Shown piece by piece: positions 1 through 8,380 of a stretch of DNA of 64,000 nt. Location: the NCBI GenBank assembly GCA_050331295.1, contig JBHJGZ010000004.1, positions 248,001-312,000 on the forward strand, in the 5' to 3' direction. The translations under genes were made by a program, and so were the position numbers. How positions within the stretch are numbered: position 1 is the first letter of the stretch; each line of letters begins with the position of its first letter. The notes below the pieces were generated by a model. The model made no database searches. It saw nothing but the letters and a program-made list of their open reading frames with translations, and was not told where the DNA came from. Origin of the DNA: Kuafuiihalomonas sp050331295. GTDB taxonomy: Bacteria > Myxococcota > Kuafuiibacteriia > Kuafuiibacteriales > Kuafuiibacteriaceae.

Positions 1-426
1 GAAATGATCGACGCCGGGAAGCTGGAGGTGGTGCAGCGGGACGGTCGCATGATGCTCAAGCTCCCGGACGAGATTCTCTTCCCATCCGGCTCCAAACGAT
101 TGAAGCGCGGGGGCGTCGACGCCCTCAAGGAAGTGGCGAAGGTCCTGACGGAGGTGGGGGGAGACCGCGAATACCTGGTCGCGGGCCACACCGACAACGT
201 ACCGATCCGTCGAGGTGCTCGCTTTGCCAACAACTGGGAGCTTTCCACCGCGCGGGCCAATACCGTGGTTCAGCTCATGATCAACCAAGGGGTGCCACCG
301 GAGCAGCTGGCGGCAGCAGGTTATGGCCCGTACGATCCCATCGCCACCAACGACACGCCGGAGGGTCGCCAGCTCAACCGACGGCTCGAGATCATCCTGA
401 TGCCCAATCTCGTTCCGATCTTGTGA
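1..426 (+). CDS. OmpA/MotB-type peptidoglycan-binding domain protein (5' end outside window)
   Basis: The reading frame is open from the first base, so the true start lies upstream and the first visible ATG (base 4) is probably internal. The visible part is an OmpA-C-like domain. It has a beta-strand entry (ILFPSGSKRL), the peptidoglycan-binding signature GHTDNVPI, NWELSTARA and the terminal arginine motif NRRLEI. The TDNVPI...NWELS spacing is closer to MotB-type than to porin-type OmpA domains. The domain normally anchors an envelope protein to diaminopimelate in the cell wall. The stop codon overlaps the start of the next gene by 4 bases, suggesting translational coupling. The missing N-terminus decides whether this is a motor stator, a lipoprotein or a coiled-coil protein. 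Confidence 0.85.
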   Translation, partial: EMIDAGKLEVVQRDGRMMLKLPDEILFPSGSKRLKRGGVDALKEVAKVLTEVGGDREYLVAGHTDNVPIRRGARFANNWELSTARANTVVQLMINQGVPPEQLAAAGYGPYDPIATNDTPEGRQLNRRLEIILMPNLVPIL

Positions 427-1019
427 CCGCGTCGAACTGGGACTGGAAACGGTGTCTCCGCGAGGGCGGAGCTCGTGCCGCCGTGGCTGTATGTCTTGTC
501 AATGCGGCTTGCCTCCCGAACCCTCAGTCGGTGAAGGAGCGTCGATCCAGCTTTGACCGGACCAAGTTGGCGGGCTCGGTCATCGTGGACGCGATTCCGG
601 AGGGCGCTCGGCCGGTCGGAGCGGTGTTCGGCAACGCCTTGGAGCTTGCGGCGGTGCGCGTGGAGCCGGAGATGCCGAGGCCGGGCGATGTCGTCACCAT
701 AGAATACTATTGGCGGGTCCTTCGGCCCACGGCACGGGACTTCAAGGTCTTCGTCCATGGGGACGCTTTGGAGGGGAGCTATCGGAGGCTTCATGGCGAC
801 CACTGGCCGGCCGACGGAAAATACCCCACGGGAGTCTGGCAAGAAGGCGAGATCATTCGAGATTCTTTCCGATTCGCCATCCCGGGTTCCTACGGTCCTC
901 CCCGACTCGGGCTGTACACGGGACTTTACAGAGGGGAAGACCGATTGGACCTGACCGACAAGGGCGAGCGACCGGCGACGCGGGATGATCGGAGCCTCGC
1001 CGCTGAATTTCGCTTATGA
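423..1019 (+). CDS. Putative exported protein or lipoprotein with a beta-sandwich-like domain
   Basis: A 198-residue protein starting at GTG, which overlaps the preceding stop (GTGA). A short hydrophobic stretch ends in VNAAC (Cys30), which could be a lipobox, although its -3 residue is atypical. The rest is beta-rich and soluble. It contains PGDVVTIEYYWRVLRP, FKVFVHGD and WQEGEIIRDSFRFAIP, a pattern often seen in carbohydrate-binding-like beta-sandwich modules attached to membrane glycosyltransferases. No catalytic motif is visible. Coupling to the OmpA-type gene suggests a shared envelope role. The function is not recognised. Confidence 0.65.
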   Translation: MTASNWDWKRCLREGGARAAVAVCLVNAACLPNPQSVKERRSSFDRTKLAGSVIVDAIPEGARPVGAVFGNALELAAVRVEPEMPRPGDVVTIEYYWRVLRPTARDFKVFVHGDALEGSYRRLHGDHWPADGKYPTGVWQEGEIIRDSFRFAIPGSYGPPRLGLYTGLYRGEDRLDLTDKGERPATRDDRSLAAEFRL

Positions 1020-1043
1020 TTCGGGCGGATCGTGGGTGGGTCC

Positions 1044-1094
1044 TTGTAGGGTCCGCCGCGTTGCGTTAGCGTTGATTGACTCGTCATTCAACGC
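1044..1094 (+). promoter_or_regulatory. Putative promoter with a palindromic operator for the acyl-CoA dehydrogenase
   Basis: Bases 1069-1094 form a near-perfect palindrome: left arm GCGTTGATTGAC, centre TC, right arm GTCATTCAACGC. Only one T/T pair and the two central bases break the symmetry. A possible -35 TTGTAG (1044-1049) and -10 TAGCGT (1067-1072), 17 bases apart, place the palindrome over the -10 and start-site region. The likely ribosome-binding site GGAAAGAG follows at 1095. The layout is what a repressor site needs. The TGAnTGA half-site recalls TetR-family FadR operators of beta-oxidation genes, by resemblance only. Confidence 0.55.
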
Positions 1095-1106
1095 GGAAAG
1101 AGAGCC

Positions 1107-2876
1107 ATGCAGATCTACAGAGCGCCCATAGCCGACATACGTTTTCACCTCGAGACCTTTGGATACGAGGAGCTGAGCCAAATCCCCGCCTTTCAAAATT
1201 ACGACCTCGAAACCTCGATGGCTCTGCTGGAGCAGACCGGAGCCTTCATGCGGGAGACGCTCCTTCCCTTGAATCGACGAGGCGACCAAGAGGGGCTGAA
1301 ATGGGACCCCGAGACCGGAGCGGTCACCACCCCGAAGGGCTTCAAAGAGGCGTATAAAGCCACGGTTGCCAACGGCTACGTGTCTTTGCCCGGGCCCGAG
1401 GAATACGGTGGCGGGGGGGCACCGTCGACGCTCTCAGCTCTCGTCTCGGAGATGATGACGTCGTGCAACAAGAGCTTCTCGATGTGCCCGGGACTCACCT
1501 TCGGCCTCATCGAGGCGTTGGAAGCCCACGGGAGCGACGAGCAGAAACAGTATTACCTGCCCAAGCTGGTGAGCGGCGAGTGGTCTGGCACCATGTGCCT
1601 GACGGAGCCGCAGTGCGGGACCGACCTCGGTCTCATCCGGTCCAAAGCGGAGCCCGAAGGCGACCATTATCGCCTCTACGGCACGAAGATCTGGATCACG
1701 TTCGGTGACCACGACATGACCGACAACGTCATCCATTTCGTTCTGGCTCGGCTCCCCGACGCGCCTCCCGGCATCAAGGGCATCAGCGTCTTCGTGGTGC
1801 CGAAAATGGTGGATGGCGAACCGAACCATATCAAGTGCGTCGGTCTCGAGCACAAGATGGGCATCCATGCCTCTCCGACCTGCGTCATGGAGATGGAAGG
1901 CTCGAAGGGCTGGCTCGTGGGCGAGCCCCACAAAGGCATGCGCTCCATGTTCGTCATGATGAACCGCGCCCGTCTCTTCGTCGGACTCGAAGGGGTGGCG
2001 CTGGGCGAAATAGCCTACCAGACGGCGGTGGAGTTTGCCAAAGACCGTCGGCAGAGCCGGGCACTGGATCCCAAGAAGCGGGACCCGGACGCGCCGGCCG
2101 ACGGCATCCTCGTGCATCCCGACGTCCGTCGCATGTTGATGAACGTGAAGTGCAGCATCGAGGGCATGCGGGGCCTCGGGGTCTGGACGTCGATTCATCT
2201 CGACCGCAGTCTCCACCACCCCGACGAGGACGAGCGGGCCCGTTCCAACGACTTGGTTGCGCTCCTCACGCCGGTCATCAAGAGCTTCTTCACCGAGCGC
2301 GGTTTCGAAGTGGTGAGTGAGGCGCTCCAGGTGTGCGGCGGCGCCGGCTACACCACCGACTGGTCCATCGAGCAGTACCTCCGAGATGTCCGCATCGCCA
2401 TGATCTACGAAGGAACGAACCACATCCAGGCTTTGGACCTGGTGGGCCGCAAGCTTCCGATGCACGGCGGGCGTCTGCTTCAGACCTTCCAAGGTGAGGT
2501 CACCCAGTTGATCCGCAGCTGCAAGGACGAGCCCCGCCTCGGCGAAATGGTCAACAGCCTGAAAGCTGCATCCAAGCAGCTGACGGAGGTCACGATGGAA
2601 CTGGCTCAAACCGGCGTTCAAGACGCGGAAGTGGCCGGCGCCGTGGCGTCCAATTACCTGAACCTGTTCGCCCTGGTGTCGCTCGGCTTCGGGTGGCTTC
2701 ACCAAGCCCGCCATGCTCTGAAGGCGGAGGGCCGGGTGGCTGAAGCCAAGCTCAAGACGGCCCGGTATTTCTTCGAGATGATCATGCCGGAGCGCGATAC
2801 GTACGCCCAGCTGATCCGTGCCGGGAAAGAGCCCATCATGTCCGTCACGCCCGAAGAGCTGGAAGCGGCGTACTGA
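1107..2876 (+). CDS. Acyl-CoA dehydrogenase, large DmdC/FadE-like subfamily
   Basis: A 589-residue flavoprotein expected to oxidise an acyl-CoA to the trans-2-enoyl-CoA with FAD. It has the family order: an N-terminal extension (MQIYRAPIADIRFHL) typical of the approximately 590-residue subfamily, the FAD/substrate motif MCLTEPQCGTDLG (from residue 163), and the catalytic-Glu signature MIYEGTNHIQALDLVGRKL with Glu435. A C-terminal acyl-CoA dehydrogenase-like helical domain follows. Family members include 3-methylmercaptopropionyl-CoA dehydrogenase DmdC and uncharacterised long-chain enzymes; the substrate cannot be told from sequence. The gene stands alone, behind a palindromic operator-like site and before a strong terminator, so it is probably monocistronic. 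ATG is preceded by GGAAAGAG. Confidence 0.93.
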   Translation: MQIYRAPIADIRFHLETFGYEELSQIPAFQNYDLETSMALLEQTGAFMRETLLPLNRRGDQEGLKWDPETGAVTTPKGFKEAYKATVANGYVSLPGPEEYGGGGAPSTLSALVSEMMTSCNKSFSMCPGLTFGLIEALEAHGSDEQKQYYLPKLVSGEWSGTMCLTEPQCGTDLGLIRSKAEPEGDHYRLYGTKIWITFGDHDMTDNVIHFVLARLPDAPPGIKGISVFVVPKMVDGEPNHIKCVGLEHKMGIHASPTCVMEMEGSKGWLVGEPHKGMRSMFVMMNRARLFVGLEGVALGEIAYQTAVEFAKDRRQSRALDPKKRDPDAPADGILVHPDVRRMLMNVKCSIEGMRGLGVWTSIHLDRSLHHPDEDERARSNDLVALLTPVIKSFFTERGFEVVSEALQVCGGAGYTTDWSIEQYLRDVRIAMIYEGTNHIQALDLVGRKLPMHGGRLLQTFQGEVTQLIRSCKDEPRLGEMVNSLKAASKQLTEVTMELAQTGVQDAEVAGAVASNYLNLFALVSLGFGWLHQARHALKAEGRVAEAKLKTARYFFEMIMPERDTYAQLIRAGKEPIMSVTPEELEAAY

Positions 2877-2897
2877 ATCGAACACCGTCGGGGGTCA

Positions 2898-2935
2898 GTC
2901 GGCCGGAAGTCCCTCGAGTGGACTTTCCGGCCGAC
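2898..2935. terminator. Strong bidirectional hairpin between convergent genes
   Basis: The left arm (2898-2912, GTCGGCCGGAAGTCC) pairs with the right arm (2920-2935, GGACTTTCCGGCCGAC), giving a stem of about 15 base pairs with one bulged base and a 7-base loop. It lies between the stop of the acyl-CoA dehydrogenase (+) and the stop of the membrane-protein gene (-). No long T-tract follows on either side, so it may be an atypical terminator or an mRNA-stabilising hairpin. Confidence 0.7.
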
Positions 2936-2950
2936 CCGCGTCGTCGCGGC

Positions 2951-3541
2951 TCATTGGGATTCGGCAGCGGCTCGCTCGGCCCAAAGGAGGACGCCGAAGC
3001 CCAGGGCCAGGGCTGAGAAGTCACAGAGATACGTGAAGACGAAGCCATCACTTCGCCACCAGCGAATCAAGACCGTGGGGTCTCCGAAGACGGTTCCGTA
3101 CGCCAACAAGACGAATCCGAACAAGGAGAGGACCCCTCCCACCCAAACCGAACCCGTGAACCAGCGAACCCAGGCTGGGTCCTGGTGTGGCTGCGCCCCG
3201 AACGACCGGAGCGCGGTGGTGGGGAGCAGGATGAAGGCGCCGATGGCCATCCCGGCCATGACCGCCACGATGGGCCACCAGAACTTTCCGATGCCTCGCC
3301 AGAGGACGCGGGCATAGAGCAACGGCCAAAGGCCCATCAGGTTGAAGGTGGCGTCCAGCCACGGGTCGGGCCCCTGGAACGTCGCAAGTTTCCACACCAG
3401 CGTTTGGGTATCCTGTGCCGGAGGCGCCACCAGGGTGGCGGCAACCAATAACAGAACCCAGAGCGCCATCAGGAGCAGGCGAGCGGGAAGATGCGACCGC
3501 AGGTGCTCGAATCGAAGCGCGTCCATGAGCGCGAGGGTCAT
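2951..3541 (-). CDS. Hypothetical multi-pass membrane protein
   Basis: A 196-residue integral membrane protein with about five to six hydrophobic segments, including LLLMALWVLLLVAATLV, WWPIVAVMAGMAIGAFILL, GGVLSLFGFVLLAYGTVFG and FSALALGFGVLLWAERA. The segment KLATFQGPDPWLDATFNLMGLWPLLYARVLWRG is a conserved-looking amphipathic linker. I do not recognise a family with confidence. The start at 3541 is chosen because GGTGGAG lies just upstream on the minus strand. A longer frame to 3721 would run through the divergent beta-helix gene and adds unlikely sequence. It converges on the acyl-CoA dehydrogenase across a hairpin. Confidence 0.7.
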   Translation of the reverse strand: MTLALMDALRFEHLRSHLPARLLLMALWVLLLVAATLVAPPAQDTQTLVWKLATFQGPDPWLDATFNLMGLWPLLYARVLWRGIGKFWWPIVAVMAGMAIGAFILLPTTALRSFGAQPHQDPAWVRWFTGSVWVGGVLSLFGFVLLAYGTVFGDPTVLIRWWRSDGFVFTYLCDFSALALGFGVLLWAERAAAESQ

Positions 3542-3623
3542 CGCTCCACCAGACGGCACGAAACCGTTTCCCGCAAGCGATGTCCGGCCATCCGTGGTTG
3601 AGCTCGCGCAGCCCATGATCGTC

Positions 3624-5102
3624 ATGAAGACCCTTCTCCTCATTGTCTTTGCCCAGGCCTCGAGTTCAAACGCCCGCATCGCAGCTCTCGAGGCAGAGGT
3701 CGCCTCATTGAAAACGGCCATCGCGGCGCTTCGGGAGACTCCAGGTGGGGTCTACAACGCCGCCGAATGGATCCCGGAAGGTGGGGACCTGGCCGACGCG
3801 GTCGACGGGATTCAGCGCGATGGCGGTTGCGGTAGGACCGGACCCCACGGGGGTGAGCGCCAAGGATGTCGCATCTTCATCCCGCGGGGCGAGTACACAA
3901 TCGGCAAGCCCATTGTCATTTGTCGGGCGGTAGAACTCTACGGCGTCGGTCCACGGACCGGCTCCAGCACCATCATCAAGGCTGACCGGACCACGGGCAT
4001 CCACGTCTCCTCGGCCAGCCATTGTCGGTCATTGGGATTTCCGAAGCGCGCAAGCGGCACTCAAGCTCATATCCACCACCTCAGGATTCTCGACCGCAGC
4101 GTGTACTGGAAGGGCGGCACGAAACCGTTCGTCCCGATCGCCAACGCCGGCATCTTTCTGGAGGCGCGGGCGTCCATCGAGGACGTTCACGTTCAGAGAT
4201 TCACGCAGGGCATCCGGATCTCGGCCGGTGCGAAGCGACGCCGCTCCGTTGCAGACACCGGGTACCCGATGAACGCGGGGACCAATGCCAATAGTTGGTA
4301 TCTCGAGAGGGTGAGCATCAACCAGAGCCGGCACTCTGGTCTCTATGTGGACGGACCGGACAGCAATGCTGGCCTCGGCGTACTGGTGGATTCTTCTTCG
4401 AACTGCCTCGACGCGGACAAGTACGGGGAAGCGGGCTGGGAGCCTTGTGCGAACTTCTACCTGTCGAGCTTTCTCGGCGACACGCTCGTGCAGCCTCACA
4501 GCGCTCATTCAAAGGACCGCCGTGGGAATCTTCACTTCCAGTACTACAGCGACAATCCCAATTCCCGGAACGTCCTGCTCGGGGCCTATGCAGAGAACGC
4601 GAAGGGCAACGGCCCTTCCCATGCATCCAAGAACGACTTGGTGGTCGGCGGACTCTCACGTTGGCAGCCGCAAGGAGGCGGGACGCGCCTGCAGGACGGG
4701 AGCATCAACGGCCTATGTGCAAGGGATGATCGCCCCGACCAAAATCCGGAGAAGGCCGAAGTGTGCTTGGGGACGAGAGCCGGTGCGGGTGCCCCCATTG
4801 CGCTGCGAGCGAGCGGAAAGGGCTTTAGCACCCACGATACGCTGCGCATCAAGGCGGAGTCCGGATCTCCGGTGGGACCGGTGTGGCGTGCGGACGTTGC
4901 CAATCTGAATTCCGCTCAGCTCTTTCGGATCGCCACGGACAAGAAGAAGGCCGGCAGCGCCGGGGCGCTGCGATTCGTCGAGCCGAGGGTGCTTCCTCGT
5001 TGTCCGAGGGAGAAGGTGTCACCGCTGATGGATACGGGTATCGGAGTGCTCACGTCCCCAGCTGGCGTCGCGCTTTGTACGATGATGAAGAAGAAGCGAT
5101 GA
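3624..5102 (+). CDS. Exported protein with a pectate-lyase-like parallel beta-helix
   Basis: A 492-residue protein. It begins with MKTLLLIVFAQASS, a short signal-like segment, followed by a heptad-like stretch (NARIAALEAEVASLKTAIAALRE) that could form a coiled-coil trimer. A solenoid entry follows (IFIPRGEYTIGKPIVICRAVELYGVG), then many short beta repeats (GIFLEARASIEDVHVQRFTQGIRI, LERVSINQSRHSGLYVDG) typical of right-handed beta-helix proteins. The start is ambiguous between ATG 3615 and 3624, and an upstream extension lacks signal-like sequence. A coiled coil plus beta-helix resembles phage tail-spike or polysaccharide-binding architecture, but no phage genes are nearby. No lyase catalytic residues could be assigned. 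It converges 2 bases from the permease gene. Confidence 0.7.
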   Translation: MKTLLLIVFAQASSSNARIAALEAEVASLKTAIAALRETPGGVYNAAEWIPEGGDLADAVDGIQRDGGCGRTGPHGGERQGCRIFIPRGEYTIGKPIVICRAVELYGVGPRTGSSTIIKADRTTGIHVSSASHCRSLGFPKRASGTQAHIHHLRILDRSVYWKGGTKPFVPIANAGIFLEARASIEDVHVQRFTQGIRISAGAKRRRSVADTGYPMNAGTNANSWYLERVSINQSRHSGLYVDGPDSNAGLGVLVDSSSNCLDADKYGEAGWEPCANFYLSSFLGDTLVQPHSAHSKDRRGNLHFQYYSDNPNSRNVLLGAYAENAKGNGPSHASKNDLVVGGLSRWQPQGGGTRLQDGSINGLCARDDRPDQNPEKAEVCLGTRAGAGAPIALRASGKGFSTHDTLRIKAESGSPVGPVWRADVANLNSAQLFRIATDKKKAGSAGALRFVEPRVLPRCPREKVSPLMDTGIGVLTSPAGVALCTMMKKKR

Positions 5103-5104
5103 AC

Positions 5105-6394
5105 TCAGCGCTGCGCCGCAAAATGCCAGCCGAGACCCACGAAGATCAGGACGACGCCCGCGCCCCAGATGGCGGGCTCCACCCAAAATGCCAACCCGGA
5201 GCACGCCGCGAGTCCCGCCATCGCAAGCCAGCGCGGGTACAGACGTTGTTCGGTGGGCAGATACAAGGCTGCGAGATTCGTGAGGGCGTAATACACGAGA
5301 ACCGTAAACGCACTGAACGACCAAGCAACGGTCACGCTTCCCGGCAGTGCCATGACGCCGATGATGAACGCCACCGCCGCAACGGCCCGACGCGGAGACG
5401 CCGGATCACCGCTCAGTCGAGCCAGACCCGGCGGCATGTCACCCCGGCGTGACATGGCCAGGAGCACACGAGACAGGCCGAGGACGAGGTTCAAGAGGAC
5501 GCTGGCCATGGCGGTGATGGCGCCCGCGGCCACGAGCCAGGACACGCCGGGCGTGGCGAAGCGGCCGGCGACGGTGGCCAGCGGCGCGCCGGCCGACCGG
5601 GTTGCCTCGGCGACCCGTGGCGCACCGACCGTGGCCACCGCGACCCACGCCACCAGTGCATAAAGCACCATCGTGATGACCAGCGTCGCGATGATCGCTC
5701 GAGGAATGGTTCGCCCGGGCTCTTTGACCTCTTCGCCCAGGGTCGCGATGCGACCGTAGCCGGTGTACGCCACGAACATTAGGGCGGTGGCGTGCAGCAA
5801 CGAGGGGCCGTCGATGTCGCTTGCGGAGTTCGACCCCCCTCGAGCGTGGGCTCCCGCGGGCTCCGAGAGGAGGCCGGCGAGGATGAAGGCGCAGAGGGAG
5901 AGCAGGGTGAAGCCGACGATGGCCGCGTTGATTCGGTTCGAACGTCTTATGCCACCGGCAACGACGGCGGAAATGAAGACGATGGCACCCCATGCGACGG
6001 CCACCTGGGATCCGTTTCCGGAATGTCCGAACGCGTGCAGGACATAGCCGGCCAAGCCGAGCGCCGCCGTCGCCGCAGAGGCGGACTTGGCGCTGAGAAA
6101 CATCCATCCGGCGGTGAAGCCGAGCCAGGGACGCAGATATCGGTATCCGTATTCGTAGGTTCCTCCACTGACTGGATGGTTGGCCGCGAGCTGGGCGCTC
6201 GAAAGACCGTTGAAGAACGCGACGACGGCTCCCAGGGCGACGGCGACGACCACGGCGGGGCCCGCAATGCCTGCCGCGATGCCCACGCTGACGAAGACCC
6301 CGGTCCCCAGGATGGAGCCGAGACCCATCATCACCGCCCCCACAACGCCCACGACCCGAGGCAGAGGCGCCGCGCTGCTTTCCTTCGACGTCAC
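5105..6394 (-). CDS. APC-superfamily amino acid permease
   Basis: A 429-residue transporter with about 12 transmembrane helices. The first helix carries the APC motif GLGSILGTGVFVSVG, whose glycine-rich break forms the amino acid carboxylate site. It is followed by GPAVVVAVALGAVVAFFNGLSSAQLAA and the NHPVSGGTYEYGYRYL motif before helix 3, then TGYGRIATLGEEVKEPGRTIPRAI in the helix 6-7 region. It should be an inner-membrane amino acid or amine symporter or exchanger; the substrate is unknown. The start is GTG at 6394. No partner gene is adjacent: the neighbour on one side is convergent and on the other lies a pseudogene. Confidence 0.9.
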   Translation of the reverse strand: MTSKESSAAPLPRVVGVVGAVMMGLGSILGTGVFVSVGIAAGIAGPAVVVAVALGAVVAFFNGLSSAQLAANHPVSGGTYEYGYRYLRPWLGFTAGWMFLSAKSASAATAALGLAGYVLHAFGHSGNGSQVAVAWGAIVFISAVVAGGIRRSNRINAAIVGFTLLSLCAFILAGLLSEPAGAHARGGSNSASDIDGPSLLHATALMFVAYTGYGRIATLGEEVKEPGRTIPRAIIATLVITMVLYALVAWVAVATVGAPRVAEATRSAGAPLATVAGRFATPGVSWLVAAGAITAMASVLLNLVLGLSRVLLAMSRRGDMPPGLARLSGDPASPRRAVAAVAFIIGVMALPGSVTVAWSFSAFTVLVYYALTNLAALYLPTEQRLYPRWLAMAGLAACSGLAFWVEPAIWGAGVVLIFVGLGWHFAAQR

Positions 6395-6477
6395 GCGTTC
6401 AGCCTATGACATAGACGAGGGTCGACTCGCCACGGCCCTCCGCCGCCCGCAAGCAGGCGGCCGATCGACTCAACGCC

Positions 6478-6859
6478 TCATCTTCTCGTGGGTGGGACGG
6501 TGGTCAAACGATCCGGGTCGGCGTGCATGAATAATGCACGAATTCGCTCTCCGTCTGTCGCGATCAGAATCGCCGTCGCGGCACGCCCGTCGCGGCAGAC
6601 GACCATGGCCGGTTGTCCGTTCAGCTCGCACTCGGAAAGGTCCACGCCGTCCGCACCTCGTGGAGAAACGGCTGCCAGGAAGGGCGAGTGAGGTGAGCGG
6701 AGCGCCGTGGAGCAGTACGACGACCGGCCCAGCACCCTCATCCACGTAAGCAGTCTTGGACCCGTTAACATGTGTCGTGATGCGTCGAAGTCCGAGGTTT
6801 GGGCTCGTGGTCTCGACAGGTTCGTGACCGGACGGCGAATACGGAACAGGTGTGGTCAT
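6478..6859 (-). pseudogene. Chimeric remnant: alpha/beta-hydrolase N-terminus joined to a SigJ-type sigma factor C-terminus
   Basis: From ATG 6859 one frame reads the first 60 residues of an alpha/beta hydrolase, including HVNGSKTAYVDEGAGP and the nucleophile-side motif VVVLLHGAP. Homology-like sequence stops abruptly near 6680. In another frame, bases from about 6690 to 6478 encode VDLSECELNGQPAMVVCRDG followed by a DGERIRALFMHADPDRL ending. That pattern is characteristic of the SnoaL-like C-terminal domain of SigJ/ECF41-type sigma factors. The hydrolase lacks its catalytic Ser, Asp and His regions and the sigma factor lacks its DNA-binding regions. A deletion with frame change that fused two neighbouring genes explains this best. 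The region from 6860 to 7043 shows no gene. Confidence 0.6.
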
Positions 6860-7043
6860 GCCCCATAGACCCAGTAGCAGGTCAGACCGTGACGAGCCCG
6901 TCGCCCCCACTCGACTCGGCTGTGGGGCGCGGAAACGAGGGCCATGCCTTGAGACTCTCCCGCCGACGGTTGGATCCCGATGAAGGAACGCCCGTGCGCC
7001 GTGGAGTGGAGATCCCTGATTGCCGAAACGGGGTTGAGAATCG

Positions 7044-8351
7044 TTAGCGGAGCGCGCCCGTTACGATGGTTCCGCTGGGGATGCGCTCATCGAGATCCAC
7101 CCCATCGATACCCATCGCTCGGCCAAGCGTCTTGCCGGCGGCCAGCAGGGTGTCGGGTGGCTCGATGCCCCCTGACTCGACGAGGTTGCCGCTGGCTGGA
7201 TCGATTCGACCGGCGTGGAAGTCGTCCCTCCGGGCCGGAATCAGGCCTCCAACCACCCCCGGACGCACGTTGCGGCCAAACAGTACCATCGCGTGATGAC
7301 CGCCGTTGTGATCCCTTCCCCCTCTCGAATTGCGGTAGAAGTTTCGTCCGAACACATTGAGGGTCGCGAACGTCACTCGGTCCTGGAGGTCCGCGGTCGT
7401 CAATTCGTTCCAGAGAAAGCGAATGGATTCGATGGCCGCGATGGTCTGATCTCGTTCCCGGGTCAGATCGCTGTCGTTGTGGTTGTCGCCTCCGAATTCA
7501 ACCCGGACGACGACGGCCGGGGTGACGTTCAACCGGAACAGCGCCACTGCGGTGAGGAGCTGATCTCGTTCATTATCGCGATCTGAAGGATCGAGAGGAA
7601 GTCTTTCGAGAAGTGTACCGAGGTCCGCACCGAGCTGGCGCGCTTGGGCCCGACTGCTGGCGTAGTTGTCGATGAACCGCCTCTGCACCGCGGTACCGCT
7701 TGCCTTGACCTCGGCGTAGATTCGGTCGAGCTCCTGGTCTCGCAGGGACGCCAGATCGGCAAGAGGACTGACGTCGCTGAACAAGGACTTGAGCTCATTG
7801 GGTCTGATGTTGTCGAGCGGCCTGCCTTCGAAGGATATGCGCTCGCGGGCCAGGGCGACCGGTTCGGCCTGAATCGTCTCCAGCCGCGCCGCGGTCAAGC
7901 TGGCCAGGGCCGACGGCAGCATGTCCTCGCCGTTGCCCGAAGGCCCCTTGATGGCCCCATGAAACTTGAGGACCGAATCCCACTCGGGGTGAGCATTCGT
8001 ATTGGTTCGGTGATGGAAGATCTGGAGCCGTTGCCGAAGCGCTTCCGGAAGGGTTGCCCAAGGCGCGGCTGCGCTGGTCGCCATCCCACCCAGCTGAATC
8101 GGGGTCTCTTCCATGCCCGGGTTCGGGTTGTTGACGGCCCCGGCCACATACGTGCCGGGTGCATTGGTATTGATCGGGTCGCCGGGTTGCGCCGAACTCA
8201 AGATGAGGAAGTCCGGTTTCGTGGGCATCTGGGCCCGTACATTGCGCCGGCCCATCAAGAAAGACGCGGGCAGTCCGGTTGCCAGAGCGCGAAGCCCCAG
8301 GCCACCGGCCCCCAACGCCGCGCGGAGTGTCTGTCGTCGATCGAGTCGCAT
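7044..8351 (-). CDS. DUF1501-like Tat-exported protein
   Basis: A 435-residue protein with a twin-arginine-type signal (LDRRQTLRAALGAGGLGLRALATGL). The C-terminal part contains GRNFYRNSRGGRDHNGGHHAMVLFGRNVRPGVVGG, which matches the metal-site pattern of DUF1501, an alkaline-phosphatase/sulfatase-like family. The start at MRLDRR (8351) is preferred because AAGGA sits 6-7 bases upstream and directly abuts the alternative MAM start at 8357. It lies 29 bases after the DUF1592-like gene, with the same orientation, so the two are probably co-transcribed. Such pairs are abundant in Planctomycetes and occur in Myxococcota. Their biochemical role is largely unknown. Confidence 0.8.
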   Translation of the reverse strand: MRLDRRQTLRAALGAGGLGLRALATGLPASFLMGRRNVRAQMPTKPDFLILSSAQPGDPINTNAPGTYVAGAVNNPNPGMEETPIQLGGMATSAAAPWATLPEALRQRLQIFHHRTNTNAHPEWDSVLKFHGAIKGPSGNGEDMLPSALASLTAARLETIQAEPVALARERISFEGRPLDNIRPNELKSLFSDVSPLADLASLRDQELDRIYAEVKASGTAVQRRFIDNYASSRAQARQLGADLGTLLERLPLDPSDRDNERDQLLTAVALFRLNVTPAVVVRVEFGGDNHNDSDLTRERDQTIAAIESIRFLWNELTTADLQDRVTFATLNVFGRNFYRNSRGGRDHNGGHHAMVLFGRNVRPGVVGGLIPARRDDFHAGRIDPASGNLVESGGIEPPDTLLAAGKTLGRAMGIDGVDLDERIPSGTIVTGALR

Positions 8352-8380
8352 GGCCATTCCTTCTCGTCCCTTCGGGTGCC

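Noticed and set aside
1434..2885. 483-residue open frame antisense to the acyl-CoA dehydrogenase
   Set aside because: It mirrors the codon structure of the enzyme gene in GC-rich DNA and shows no domain, signal peptide or sensible composition.
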